Shown here piece by piece: positions 33,343 through 41,523 of a stretch of 64,000 nt of DNA. Source of the stretch: Thermincola carboxydiphila (lineage in GTDB: Bacteria; Bacillota; Thermincolia; Thermincolales; UBA2595); the NCBI GenBank assembly GCA_016841325.1, contig JAENZJ010000011.1, positions 47,983 through 111,982 of the forward strand. The letters run 5' to 3'. How positions within the stretch are numbered: position 1 is the stretch's first letter; every line of letters begins with the position of its first letter. The notes beneath the pieces were generated by a model. That model was not told the origin of the DNA. It saw only the letters and a program-made list of their open reading frames with translations, and did no database searches. The translations under genes and the position numbers were made by a program.

Positions 33343-34380
33343 TTACTGCCCCGGACCGGCCTGGGGAGGCAGTGTTCCGGCGGCAAATACCTGTACTTCG
33401 GAAACCATGCCTCCAGGTGTCACTCCGGCATTGGTATTTTTATAGCAATCCCGGTTAAAAACGGGATACGTCCCCGGGGCGGGTGCGGTAAATATTGCGT
33501 CAAGGGTCTGCCCGGCGGCAAAGTAATTGCAGTCCTTCCAGTAAGCCAGGTCTTCCCCGTTCAGTCCCAGAGGCCTGGCGGCATCCTGACCCACTATCCG
33601 GACAGGGATACCCAGGATCTCTATGGAGTGCTGCTGGTAGCCGAGGTTAATATAGCGGAGCAGGACTTTTTCCCCGGAGTTTGCTTTAATTAAAGCTGGA
33701 AATGGCTGTTCAGGCAGGTCCCCGGCGGATTTGACAGTATCCGGGTAGGACCTGCCATTGATTAACCAGTAATCAGGAGAGAAATCCGTCCAGTCATATT
33801 CCTGGACACTGGCCACCTGGTGGTGGGCAGCACTGTCCAGTTCAGTCAGGAATACAAAGTATTCGCGGTCAAATTCGGTTCCGGTCCCATGGCCATAAGC
33901 AGTTTTATATAACGGGTTATTGGGGTCATAATCCGCAGGCCGTACCAGCAGGGGCCCGATCATGCCCATCTGGATATGTTCCACGGGTTCGAAATGACAG
34001 TGGTACATATAAGTGCCCGGGTCCAGGGGTTTATAGTAGTAAACAAAATCCCTGCCCACCGGTACCGATATGGATGCTTCCGGGACACCGTCATAAAGGG
34101 CTATCTGGTTAGGGAAACCGTGCCAGTGGACCGTATGGGAGTCATCAAGGTCGGGCCTGACCGGCATGCCCAGGTTAGTCAGAGTCAGGTATACTTCATC
34201 TCCGACTTTTACTTCCAAAAGGGGCCCCAGCAGCTGAGCTTTTCCCCTGTAGGAAAATATTTCGCTTTCCGGAATTCCGGTCAGGTCAACCCAGCCAAAA
34301 ATGTAGTGTTCAGAGCCGTCAGGCATTTTAATGTGGCCATCGGTGGCTCCAAAACGCTTATTGATTACTGCCATTTTCAT
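33343..34380 (-). CDS. cupredoxin-pair protein with type 1 site and two HxH motifs (first MCO paralogue)
   Basis: 345 aa, start ATG 34380 behind GAAAGGGG and overlapping the preceding gene by 23 bp. The first cupredoxin domain has HTVHWHGFP (His82, His85, His87) and MYHCHFEPVEHIQMGM (His127, Cys128, His129, His135, Met138/140). That is a complete type 1 copper site plus two HxH motifs for a trinuclear site. The second domain is degenerate (QQHSIEILG, FNRDCYKN). It is the likely electron-entry subunit. A multicopper oxidase needs four HxH motifs, and the other two are in the next gene. No signal peptide is seen. Confidence 0.87.
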   Translation of the reverse strand: MKMAVINKRFGATDGHIKMPDGSEHYIFGWVDLTGIPESEIFSYRGKAQLLGPLLEVKVGDEVYLTLTNLGMPVRPDLDDSHTVHWHGFPNQIALYDGVPEASISVPVGRDFVYYYKPLDPGTYMYHCHFEPVEHIQMGMIGPLLVRPADYDPNNPLYKTAYGHGTGTEFDREYFVFLTELDSAAHHQVASVQEYDWTDFSPDYWLINGRSYPDTVKSAGDLPEQPFPALIKANSGEKVLLRYINLGYQQHSIEILGIPVRIVGQDAARPLGLNGEDLAYWKDCNYFAAGQTLDAIFTAPAPGTYPVFNRDCYKNTNAGVTPGGMVSEVQVFAAGTLPPQAGPGQ

Positions 34381-37300
34381 CGCCCCTTTCCGGCTCTTCC
34401 GCCGTTATTACATGCATCAGGGTAGGAGTGTGGCCGATGAAAGGTGACGGGAAATTAATCCCCTTTTTCTTTAGCATTTCAGATACCGTGTCAAAGATTT
34501 TCAGCACGGGATAGGGTAAGGGTACAGGCCAGAATTCATCTGCCCCGATGTCATATCTCTGCCACGGCCTGGGCAGGTCGTCAAAACTGAAATCCGGGGC
34601 CTGCCAGGTTGTGCCGCCGGCGGTAAAGTATTTGGTGCCGCTGTTCACAGCCGGGGAGTTTCGCCTTAGGTGGTAATCACCTTCTGCTTCCGGAGTTACA
34701 GTGACAATTTTGACTGATTTAAAGGTCGGTTCGGTGGTGAAGGCCACCACATTAAGTTTGGTATCAAAGGTTTTCTTAAATCTTGGGGAATTATGTCCGT
34801 TATATACTATATTATGCGCCCCGGAACCGTAAGGGACAGTCAGGTAACAGTAATCAGGCGACATATACAGGGGTGTGGCCCCACCGAAAACCTCCAGGTC
34901 AATCCGCAGGTAATCAGTGGAGAGCTTTCCGGTATTGATATCAAAATGATAAGCCCGGTTATCCCAGAACAGGTTATTAAACAGCACCGGGTCACTGAAA
35001 ACCGGAGAGCCGGGAGGCAGCACGGCCTGGAAGGCGGAACTGTTCATTTCACTCACCAGACCGGCGCCGTGGGGATTGCCGTCACTGTCCTCGGCTGTGG
35101 CTGTGGTAATATTTTTGGCTATGGTATTATTGTAAATAACCACATTGGCGGCATCGTCAAGGGCAACAGCGCCGCCCAGGTCTGTGGAGACATTGTTCAC
35201 AATCATATTGTTGTAGATTTTAATCAGGTAGGTACCCGGCTGCAGGAGCCTGATACCGCCGCCGTCATCATTGGCAACATTCCCCTGGATACAGTTATTG
35301 TATATCTCCACTTCACCGGAACCTGCCGAAAGCACAGCCGGGGGGACCGGTTGTTCGCCGCCGATGAAAATGCCTGCCCCTTCGTCAAAGGAGGCATTGA
35401 ATGATACACAGTTGTGGTGGATTTTGCCGAACCTGCTCAGGCCGAAGTGGGAAATGCCGCCGCCATACTCGGCGGAATAATTGCCGCATATTTCGTTATG
35501 GTCAATTTCGTAATAGTGGGCGCCGTTAAAGATGCCGACAGCCCCGGCCAGGCTGATGCCGCCATTGTTGAGTATCCTGTTGTAATAAATCCTGATACGT
35601 TCATTGTGATTATCTCCGATATAAGCACTGCCAACGGTAATCGCGCCTCCGAAACCGCCGCCGTTGCTCCGGAGTATGTTGTTGCTGATTTCCAGGTTGC
35701 GGCAGTAAGCATTGATATACAGCCCGCCGCCTTCTTCGCCCCTGGCGCCGGTAATATAGAAACCGTCAAGCTGGGTATGGAAGCTGCTGCCAAATACCCC
35801 GTCTTTGGCCACAAAGGTAATTACCTGTCCCCGGGGGATTTCCTGGTTACCGTCGAATTCAATGCTGTTAAGTTTTTGGACCCACTGCTCAAGATAGCTC
35901 AGGAAAAAGCGCCCGTCAATCCTGGTGACTTCTGCCCCATACCCCTGGATCTTAACATTTTTGTAGATGATGGGACTTTCATAATAAGTACCGGGTGCCA
36001 CAATAATCAGGCTTTTCTCAGCTGCATTATCTATAGCTGACTGGATCGAGCCGCCTGCCGGAACGTTTACAACCGGCGGATTATAGTTGGAGCCGGGGAT
36101 ATGAATGGTCAGTCCTGTTGGTGCTGCGATACCGTCCGAATTATACAGCAGCAGCTGCCAGGCGCCGCTGGGAAAGTTCCTGGGGACGGCACAGGTGACC
36201 CGGTTGTTTCGCCACCTGCTGACAGGCAGGAATCGATTGTTTAAGGTCACATAACCAATTCGGTTTCCGAAGTCAATACCATCAATGACCAGTGTCCTGG
36301 ACCCGGTACGGGTGAAATAAACTCTGTTGACCCTGGTGATCTGCGGGGTTCCCGGTTTTGCATCACACAGCGGCGGCTGGGCGAACTGGCTGCCTGGGGT
36401 TTCCACAAAGGCGGTGATGGGGAACAGGGCCACATCGGCATAAGTTGTTTTTCCCGGCCAAACTTCAAACACCATTTTCAGGGTGTGGTAATTGGGGTTG
36501 TAATTTTCATTTGGGGCATCAGGGTTTCCGGGGTCATTGCCGATTACCTGGTACATCCCCGGAGCAACTCCTGAGGGAGAGGGGATATTTGCGGTATACG
36601 TAGATGGCAGGATTACTTCAAAAATTCCGTTAAGGTCAGAGTGTACCGTTGTAATCAGGCGGCCGGTAAAATCCCTGATTCCCACCGGTGCCAGGGGAAT
36701 ACCCCGTTTCTCTCCATAGTAAATTCTGGCGGGGTCTGTTTCGATATTGACATCATCCAGCAGGAAGCCGACTATCCTGCCAGGGACCGGGACATCGGTA
36801 TAAATAAAGAAGTCGGCAGCGGCATTCTGTCCCCAAGTCACAGTTATAATTTTGGCGGTGCGGGAAGAACCCTCATAGGGCGGGGGGGCAATCTGGGCAG
36901 AAAAATTTTCGGCCGGTATAAAGGTATCGCCTTCCCCTGTGTTTATTGAAGATTCATCCAGTATTTTATAGCCATGGGGCACTTCAATTTCAACGATATA
37001 GACCCCTTCGGCCAGAGGTTCAAAGGCATACCCGCCGTCAAATACACCCCTGGCAATGTAGTTTCCGGTGCCGGGAACCTCAAGGACCGGGTCCCCGTCA
37101 TTATTCCGGGGGTGCTCCCAGGCATCAGAGGTTACGGAATCTATTTTGGGTCCCCGTTGTATTTCCCCTGTTACCGGGTCAACGGTAGTGGTATAAAGGT
37201 TAACCACAACATCGGGGACTCCCGGCTCATAACCCTCGGCCACGGCATAGCGCGGGTCCAGTTCGTTGCGCATGGTAGCATAATATATCATTCCCGATAT

Positions 37301-38869
37301 GCCGCCATTTGTAATGTCATCAGAAGTCTCCAGGATACCGTCTGCTCCGGGCAGGGGGTATTCTTTCTTGCCCCAGTCGATACGGTTCTTCTTGGCCGCC
37401 CAGGTCAGGGTAGCCAGGGTCAGGTCGCCATCATATACGGTGGTGGGCTTCTGGTCAGGGTTTTGGTAGTCCGGTGTGGCTGCAGCCGTAGTTCTCCCGA
37501 ACCGGGTAAAACCGGCTTCGGTAACATTAAAACGCTCCAGTTCAAAGACCTCATCCAGAGAGTAATTGCCCGCCATGTCGGTGACGGTACTGTACTGGAT
37601 ACTGCCGTCCTTAAACCGGGTCCCAACGGCAACATTGGGGATACCTTTTTCCCCCAGTTCGGGTTCAAAAACCCCGTTTCCATTGCTGTCACAGAATACT
37701 GTTCCCATAATCCATCCATACCAGCGCGGGATACCTATCTGCCCGGGATACCTGGCCGGGTCGTCGGCAATCGTCACATTCCAGCTGCCGGTTACCGGGT
37801 CAGGTACTTGCACGGTTCTGAAAGAAATAATGTAATCAAGGGGTTCATCCCAGACAGCTATCTGGTATACCCCAGCCGGGACATTTGTTATCAGGACATT
37901 GCCGCTGCTGTCGCCACGGCCGGTGTAAACCTGTCTGTCTGTACGCCCCACATCGGTCAAGGCGACCCAGGGACGGTTCACCGGGTCACCAAGGGTCAGG
38001 GGTTTGGTTGGGGGGACAAATTCAATTGTTGTTTTGACCTGGGTCGTGATTGTTCCCGTGGTTTCTCCCGGCCCCGGCAGGGGAAACTCCATGGGCTGCA
38101 CAAAACCTATCCAGACCAGAGGAGCTTTGAAGCCTTCACGGGGACTGTACCCGTCATTGCCCTCTTCAATCCAGGCATCAATTATATGAGTTCCTTCAAT
38201 AGTGGTGGTCTGAATCCAGTCAGTCCCGTCAGGTGGGATGGCCTGCACTTCATATTTGCCCGGGGCCAGATATTCAATAACGGCATCACCGTTGGCATCA
38301 GTCCGGATTATGCCACCGGTATCCGGAATGGGAACCGGTTTGCCCCCCGGGTCAAGAATGAGATGTCCCTGGGCATCTTTTTCATATTGGGTGCCCAGGA
38401 CGTTACCGAAGTAATCGGTGGTCACTTCTCCCACCACATCACCGATCACTATCCTGAAACCCTCCAGCCCATGTTCCAGCGGGACATCGTCTTCACCATT
38501 GACAGGGCCGTTGTCATGGAAAACATGAACCCTGATTGTGGAGAGGGGAAGGGGGTCAGGGTAGAGTTCTATGGTCACGGTTTGGTTAGAAGAAATACTG
38601 ATGTGGTGTCCGCCCAGCTTATAGCCGGGGGCAAGAACCGAGACAAGATAACTGCCTGCCGGCACAGCCACCACGGGAGAAGATGAATCCCCCGCGGCAA
38701 TTACCGGACTATGACTGGCTCCCGGTTTCAGGGAGGGCCAGTTGGCAGGGTCAGGGTCAAAGGGGTTGCCCACATTGTTTTCATTGACAATAAATTTGAA
38801 ATTGTTCAGCGGCTGGTTTGTCTTGACATCCTTCACCTGAACTGTAAGGAGGGGGTTACTGTTACTCAT
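34358..38869 (-). CDS. 1503-aa beta-domain/IPT/beta-helix protein
   Basis: Giant protein, first gene of the multicopper operon. Residues 1 to about 830 are successive carboxypeptidase-regulatory/Cna-B-like beta sandwiches (SYLVSVLAPGYKLGGHHISI, GKYEVQAIPPDGTDW, and an SdrD-like GNGVFEPELGEKGIPNVAV). About 835-925 is an IPT/TIG domain (ITRVNRVYFTRTGSRTLVI). About 935-1340 is a right-handed beta-helix with NosD-like repeats (ISNNILRSNGGGFGGAI, IYNNMIVNNVSTDLGGAV). No signal peptide, membrane helix or LPxTG sorting motif is present, although such domains are normally outside cells. Start ATG follows AAGGAGG. It may be a scaffold for the oxidase, possibly on the spore surface; that is inference. 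Confidence 0.85.
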   Translation of the reverse strand: MSNSNPLLTVQVKDVKTNQPLNNFKFIVNENNVGNPFDPDPANWPSLKPGASHSPVIAAGDSSSPVVAVPAGSYLVSVLAPGYKLGGHHISISSNQTVTIELYPDPLPLSTIRVHVFHDNGPVNGEDDVPLEHGLEGFRIVIGDVVGEVTTDYFGNVLGTQYEKDAQGHLILDPGGKPVPIPDTGGIIRTDANGDAVIEYLAPGKYEVQAIPPDGTDWIQTTTIEGTHIIDAWIEEGNDGYSPREGFKAPLVWIGFVQPMEFPLPGPGETTGTITTQVKTTIEFVPPTKPLTLGDPVNRPWVALTDVGRTDRQVYTGRGDSSGNVLITNVPAGVYQIAVWDEPLDYIISFRTVQVPDPVTGSWNVTIADDPARYPGQIGIPRWYGWIMGTVFCDSNGNGVFEPELGEKGIPNVAVGTRFKDGSIQYSTVTDMAGNYSLDEVFELERFNVTEAGFTRFGRTTAAATPDYQNPDQKPTTVYDGDLTLATLTWAAKKNRIDWGKKEYPLPGADGILETSDDITNGGISGMIYYATMRNELDPRYAVAEGYEPGVPDVVVNLYTTTVDPVTGEIQRGPKIDSVTSDAWEHPRNNDGDPVLEVPGTGNYIARGVFDGGYAFEPLAEGVYIVEIEVPHGYKILDESSINTGEGDTFIPAENFSAQIAPPPYEGSSRTAKIITVTWGQNAAADFFIYTDVPVPGRIVGFLLDDVNIETDPARIYYGEKRGIPLAPVGIRDFTGRLITTVHSDLNGIFEVILPSTYTANIPSPSGVAPGMYQVIGNDPGNPDAPNENYNPNYHTLKMVFEVWPGKTTYADVALFPITAFVETPGSQFAQPPLCDAKPGTPQITRVNRVYFTRTGSRTLVIDGIDFGNRIGYVTLNNRFLPVSRWRNNRVTCAVPRNFPSGAWQLLLYNSDGIAAPTGLTIHIPGSNYNPPVVNVPAGGSIQSAIDNAAEKSLIIVAPGTYYESPIIYKNVKIQGYGAEVTRIDGRFFLSYLEQWVQKLNSIEFDGNQEIPRGQVITFVAKDGVFGSSFHTQLDGFYITGARGEEGGGLYINAYCRNLEISNNILRSNGGGFGGAITVGSAYIGDNHNERIRIYYNRILNNGGISLAGAVGIFNGAHYYEIDHNEICGNYSAEYGGGISHFGLSRFGKIHHNCVSFNASFDEGAGIFIGGEQPVPPAVLSAGSGEVEIYNNCIQGNVANDDGGGIRLLQPGTYLIKIYNNMIVNNVSTDLGGAVALDDAANVVIYNNTIAKNITTATAEDSDGNPHGAGLVSEMNSSAFQAVLPPGSPVFSDPVLFNNLFWDNRAYHFDINTGKLSTDYLRIDLEVFGGATPLYMSPDYCYLTVPYGSGAHNIVYNGHNSPRFKKTFDTKLNVVAFTTEPTFKSVKIVTVTPEAEGDYHLRRNSPAVNSGTKYFTAGGTTWQAPDFSFDDLPRPWQRYDIGADEFWPVPLPYPVLKIFDTVSEMLKKKGINFPSPFIGHTPTLMHVITAEEPERGDENGSNQ

Positions 38870-39014
38870 TGCAAAACCTCCTTATTAATATGACTGTACA
38901 TAGTATATTCCAGGTGAAGGGGGATGGTTACTTTTGGTGGGTTTATGTTAAGGATGGGACTGCGAGGCAAACCATGATGAGAATCATTAGAAATAAGGCT
39001 GCTTAATATTGTGC

Positions 39015-39058
39015 AAAACGGCTGTCAGGAGTTGTATATTCCTGAGCAGCTGTTTTTT
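39015..39058 (+). terminator. orphan plus-strand terminator
   Basis: AAAACGGCTG..CAGG pairs with CCTG..CAGCTGTTTTTT. No plus-strand gene lies upstream; the neighbouring gene runs the other way. It may end a small transcript or block readthrough before the acs promoter. The rest of 38870-39115 shows nothing further. Confidence 0.65.
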
Positions 39059-39115
39059 GACCCAAAATTAATCCTATAATTGTTAATAAAATTATCATAA
39101 ATTGGTTATGGGCAT

Positions 39116-39144
39116 TTGACTAAAACCTAAATTTGGTTTATTAT
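39116..39144 (+). promoter_or_regulatory. sigma-A promoter of acsA-acsB
   Basis: TTGACT at 39116-39121, a 17-bp spacer and TATTAT at 39139-39144. Transcription would begin near 39151, leaving a leader of about 327 nt before acsA. Confidence 0.7.
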
Positions 39145-39150
39145 AGGAAG

Positions 39151-39477
39151 TGGGCTTATGCCCGAAACAAATATGGGACAGTCAAAGTATAACTTTTAAG
39201 ATATTTCAGAAAAGTTCGAATAATATTATCCTTCTACTTATAAATCCGCTCTCTTACTTTGTTTCTAACCCTTTGCGCAAAACCGACAGCCCGCAAAACC
39301 AGGTATTCATCTACATAAAGGTCCGTCAAAAAAGACTGCAGGAGGTGGTGGTACTGAGGACATTTGGCTAAATGTCCGGGGGAGAGAAGTGACATTACTT
39401 TTGGAAAATGGAGACCTGGTTGTGAAATCCAAGAGAAATGATCAGAGATTTATACTATTTTAAGGAGGGTTAAGTTA
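39151..39477 (+). other. long 5' leader of the acs operon, with possible small ORF
   Basis: The stretch between promoter and acsA holds a perfect hairpin, GGACATTT-GGCT-AAATGTCC (39358-39377). It also holds a 24-codon frame from GTG 39389 (behind GGGGGAGAG) to TAA 39463, which abuts the acsA ribosome-binding site GGAGGG. The peptide would be MTLLLENGDLVVKSKRNDQR plus four residues. It may be a leader peptide or a gene remnant. No known riboswitch class is recognised. Confidence 0.4.
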
Positions 39478-41490
39478 ATGCCAAGATTTAAAGACCCAAA
39501 CCACACCTGCAAACCGTCAGATTACCCGAGAGTTGTTGACCCCAAAAACGTTAAACGTTCCATTGACCCGGCTGCTTTGGAGATGATTGACAAGGCCCAG
39601 CAAGAAGGTATCCAGACAACTTTTGACCGGTTTTTGGCACAACAGCCCCAGTGCCAGTTTGGCTACAAAGGGATTTGCTGCAGGTTTTGCATGATGGGTC
39701 CCTGCCGGCTTACTGCCGATACCGGACCCAAGAGCAAAGGTATTTGCGGTGCCGATGCCTGGACCATTGCAGCCAGGAGCACCGGTACGATGCTGCTTAC
39801 AGGGTGTGCCGCCCACTGTGAACACGGCAGGCATATTGCCCATTCCCTGTTAGAACTCTCAGAAGGAAAGGCCCCTGATTATAAAATTACCAGCCCCGAA
39901 AAACTGAAGAGTGTTGCTGCCAAGGTGGGTATAGGAACCGAAGGCAAATCTGACCTGGAGCTGGCAAAAGAAGTGGCAGAACTTGCCTTAAGAGACTTTG
40001 AAATTCTGCCTGGTATGGGCGAATGTACCTGGACTATTTCCATGGTTACTGAAGGACGCAGGGAAAAGTACAGGGCCTGCAATATAATGCCTAACGGAAT
40101 CCAGTCAGCTATGGCAGACCTTCTGGCACAGGCACATGTTGGACAGGATAATGACCCTGTTAACATTACATTCAGTGCCCTCCGGGCCGCATTGGCAGAT
40201 GTCACAGGTATGAAGATTGCTACTGACCTGTCAGATGTAATCTTCGGTATTCCGGAGCCTGTTGTTTCCGAAGCCAACATGGGTGTAATGAAGGCTGACC
40301 ATGTTAATATAATTCTTCACGGACACAACCCAATTCTCAGTGAGATGATTGTTGCTGCTGCCAGGGAATTAGAAGGGGAAGCCAAAGAAGCAGGCGCTGC
40401 CGGCATCCAGTTATCCGGTATCTGCTGTACGGGAAATGAAGTCCTCATGAGACAGGGTGTGCCAATTTGTACATCATTCTCATCCCAGGAACTTGCCATT
40501 ACCACCGGAGCCGTTGATGCCATGGTTGTAGACGTACAATGTATTATGCCGGGGATCGTACAGGTGGCCAAGTGCTTCCACACCAAGATTATTTCCACCC
40601 AGGATATTGTTAAGCTTCCCGGTTCCATGCATGTTCCCTTTAATGTAGATACAGCCATGAATGATGCCAAGGAAATAGTCAGGGTTGCTATTGATTCTTA
40701 TAAAGAGCGGAAAGACAGACCTGTTAAAATACCGCAGTATAAAGAGAAAGTTGTTGCCGGTTTCAGTCTTGAAGCTATGTACGATATATTAGGTAAAGTG
40801 AATGCCGAAAAACCGGTCGGTGTCCTTGTTGATGCTATTGAATCCGGACAAATTAAGGGTGTTGCCCTGCTGTGCGGCTGTGAAAACCTGAAGACAATAC
40901 AAAATGAGGCCCATATTACCATCACCAGGGAACTCCTGAAAAATGACGTCTTTATTATAGCAACCGGATGTTCTGCTCAGGATATGGCCAAGTTTGGCAT
41001 TATGAATCCTGCTAATAGGAAGGAACTGTGTGGAGACGGCTTAAATGCTTTCCTGGATACCCTCGAAGAGAAATCCGGTCTTGAACTCCCGGCAACATTC
41101 CACATGGGTTCCTGTGTTGACAATACACGTTGCTCTGACCTCTTCATGGATATGGCCAACTATATGGGTGTAGATACTCCTAAAGTACCGTTTGTGGCAT
41201 CGGCCCCCGAAGCTATGAGCGGCAAGGCTGTCTCTATCGGTACCCATTATGTAACTTTAGGGGCGCCCGTCCATGTTGGCACAATGCCTCCTGTTGAAGG
41301 CAGTGATCTGTTCTATAGCATTACTACCCAGATTGCCAGTGATGTCTATGGCGGATACTTCATCTTTGAAATGGATCCCAAGCTTGCAGCCCAAAAGATT
41401 TTGAATGCTCTTGAATACAGGACCTGGAAATTAGGGGTTCACAAGAAGGCTGCCGAAAAATTCGAAACTAAATTGTGCCAGAACTATTAA
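39478..41490 (+). CDS. acsA: CO dehydrogenase subunit of CODH/acetyl-CoA synthase (AcsA)
   Basis: Reduces CO2 to CO, or oxidises CO, and feeds it through an internal tunnel to AcsB. At 670 aa it is longer than CooS at 2.3 kb because of an N-terminal extension (MPRFKDPNHTCKPSDYPRVV), typical of acetogen AcsA. Cluster motifs are QPQCQFGYKGICCRFCMMGPCR (B/D clusters), HGHNPILSE, GICCTGNE, VDVQCIMPG, CGCENL, TGCSAQ and HMGSCVDNTR (C-cluster). Start ATG follows AAGGAGGG. It is separated from acsB by 33 bp. Confidence 0.96.
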   Translation: MPRFKDPNHTCKPSDYPRVVDPKNVKRSIDPAALEMIDKAQQEGIQTTFDRFLAQQPQCQFGYKGICCRFCMMGPCRLTADTGPKSKGICGADAWTIAARSTGTMLLTGCAAHCEHGRHIAHSLLELSEGKAPDYKITSPEKLKSVAAKVGIGTEGKSDLELAKEVAELALRDFEILPGMGECTWTISMVTEGRREKYRACNIMPNGIQSAMADLLAQAHVGQDNDPVNITFSALRAALADVTGMKIATDLSDVIFGIPEPVVSEANMGVMKADHVNIILHGHNPILSEMIVAAARELEGEAKEAGAAGIQLSGICCTGNEVLMRQGVPICTSFSSQELAITTGAVDAMVVDVQCIMPGIVQVAKCFHTKIISTQDIVKLPGSMHVPFNVDTAMNDAKEIVRVAIDSYKERKDRPVKIPQYKEKVVAGFSLEAMYDILGKVNAEKPVGVLVDAIESGQIKGVALLCGCENLKTIQNEAHITITRELLKNDVFIIATGCSAQDMAKFGIMNPANRKELCGDGLNAFLDTLEEKSGLELPATFHMGSCVDNTRCSDLFMDMANYMGVDTPKVPFVASAPEAMSGKAVSIGTHYVTLGAPVHVGTMPPVEGSDLFYSITTQIASDVYGGYFIFEMDPKLAAQKILNALEYRTWKLGVHKKAAEKFETKLCQNY

Positions 41491-41523
41491 TTCGGATTTC
41501 CAAATTCGAAAGGAGGAACAAGA

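Noticed and set aside
36974-38686. 570-aa plus-strand ORF
   Set aside because: Antisense shadow of the 1503-aa protein gene; low-information composition, no ribosome-binding site, and the minus frame has clear domains.
38870-38930. sigma-K or sigma-E promoter for the multicopper operon
   Set aside because: CATATTAAT resembles a sporulation -10, but no -35 element lies at the required distance, so no promoter is claimed.
39150-39371. 73-aa ORF in the acs leader
   Set aside because: Starts at the promoter's predicted start site with no convincing ribosome-binding site and shows no recognisable protein pattern.
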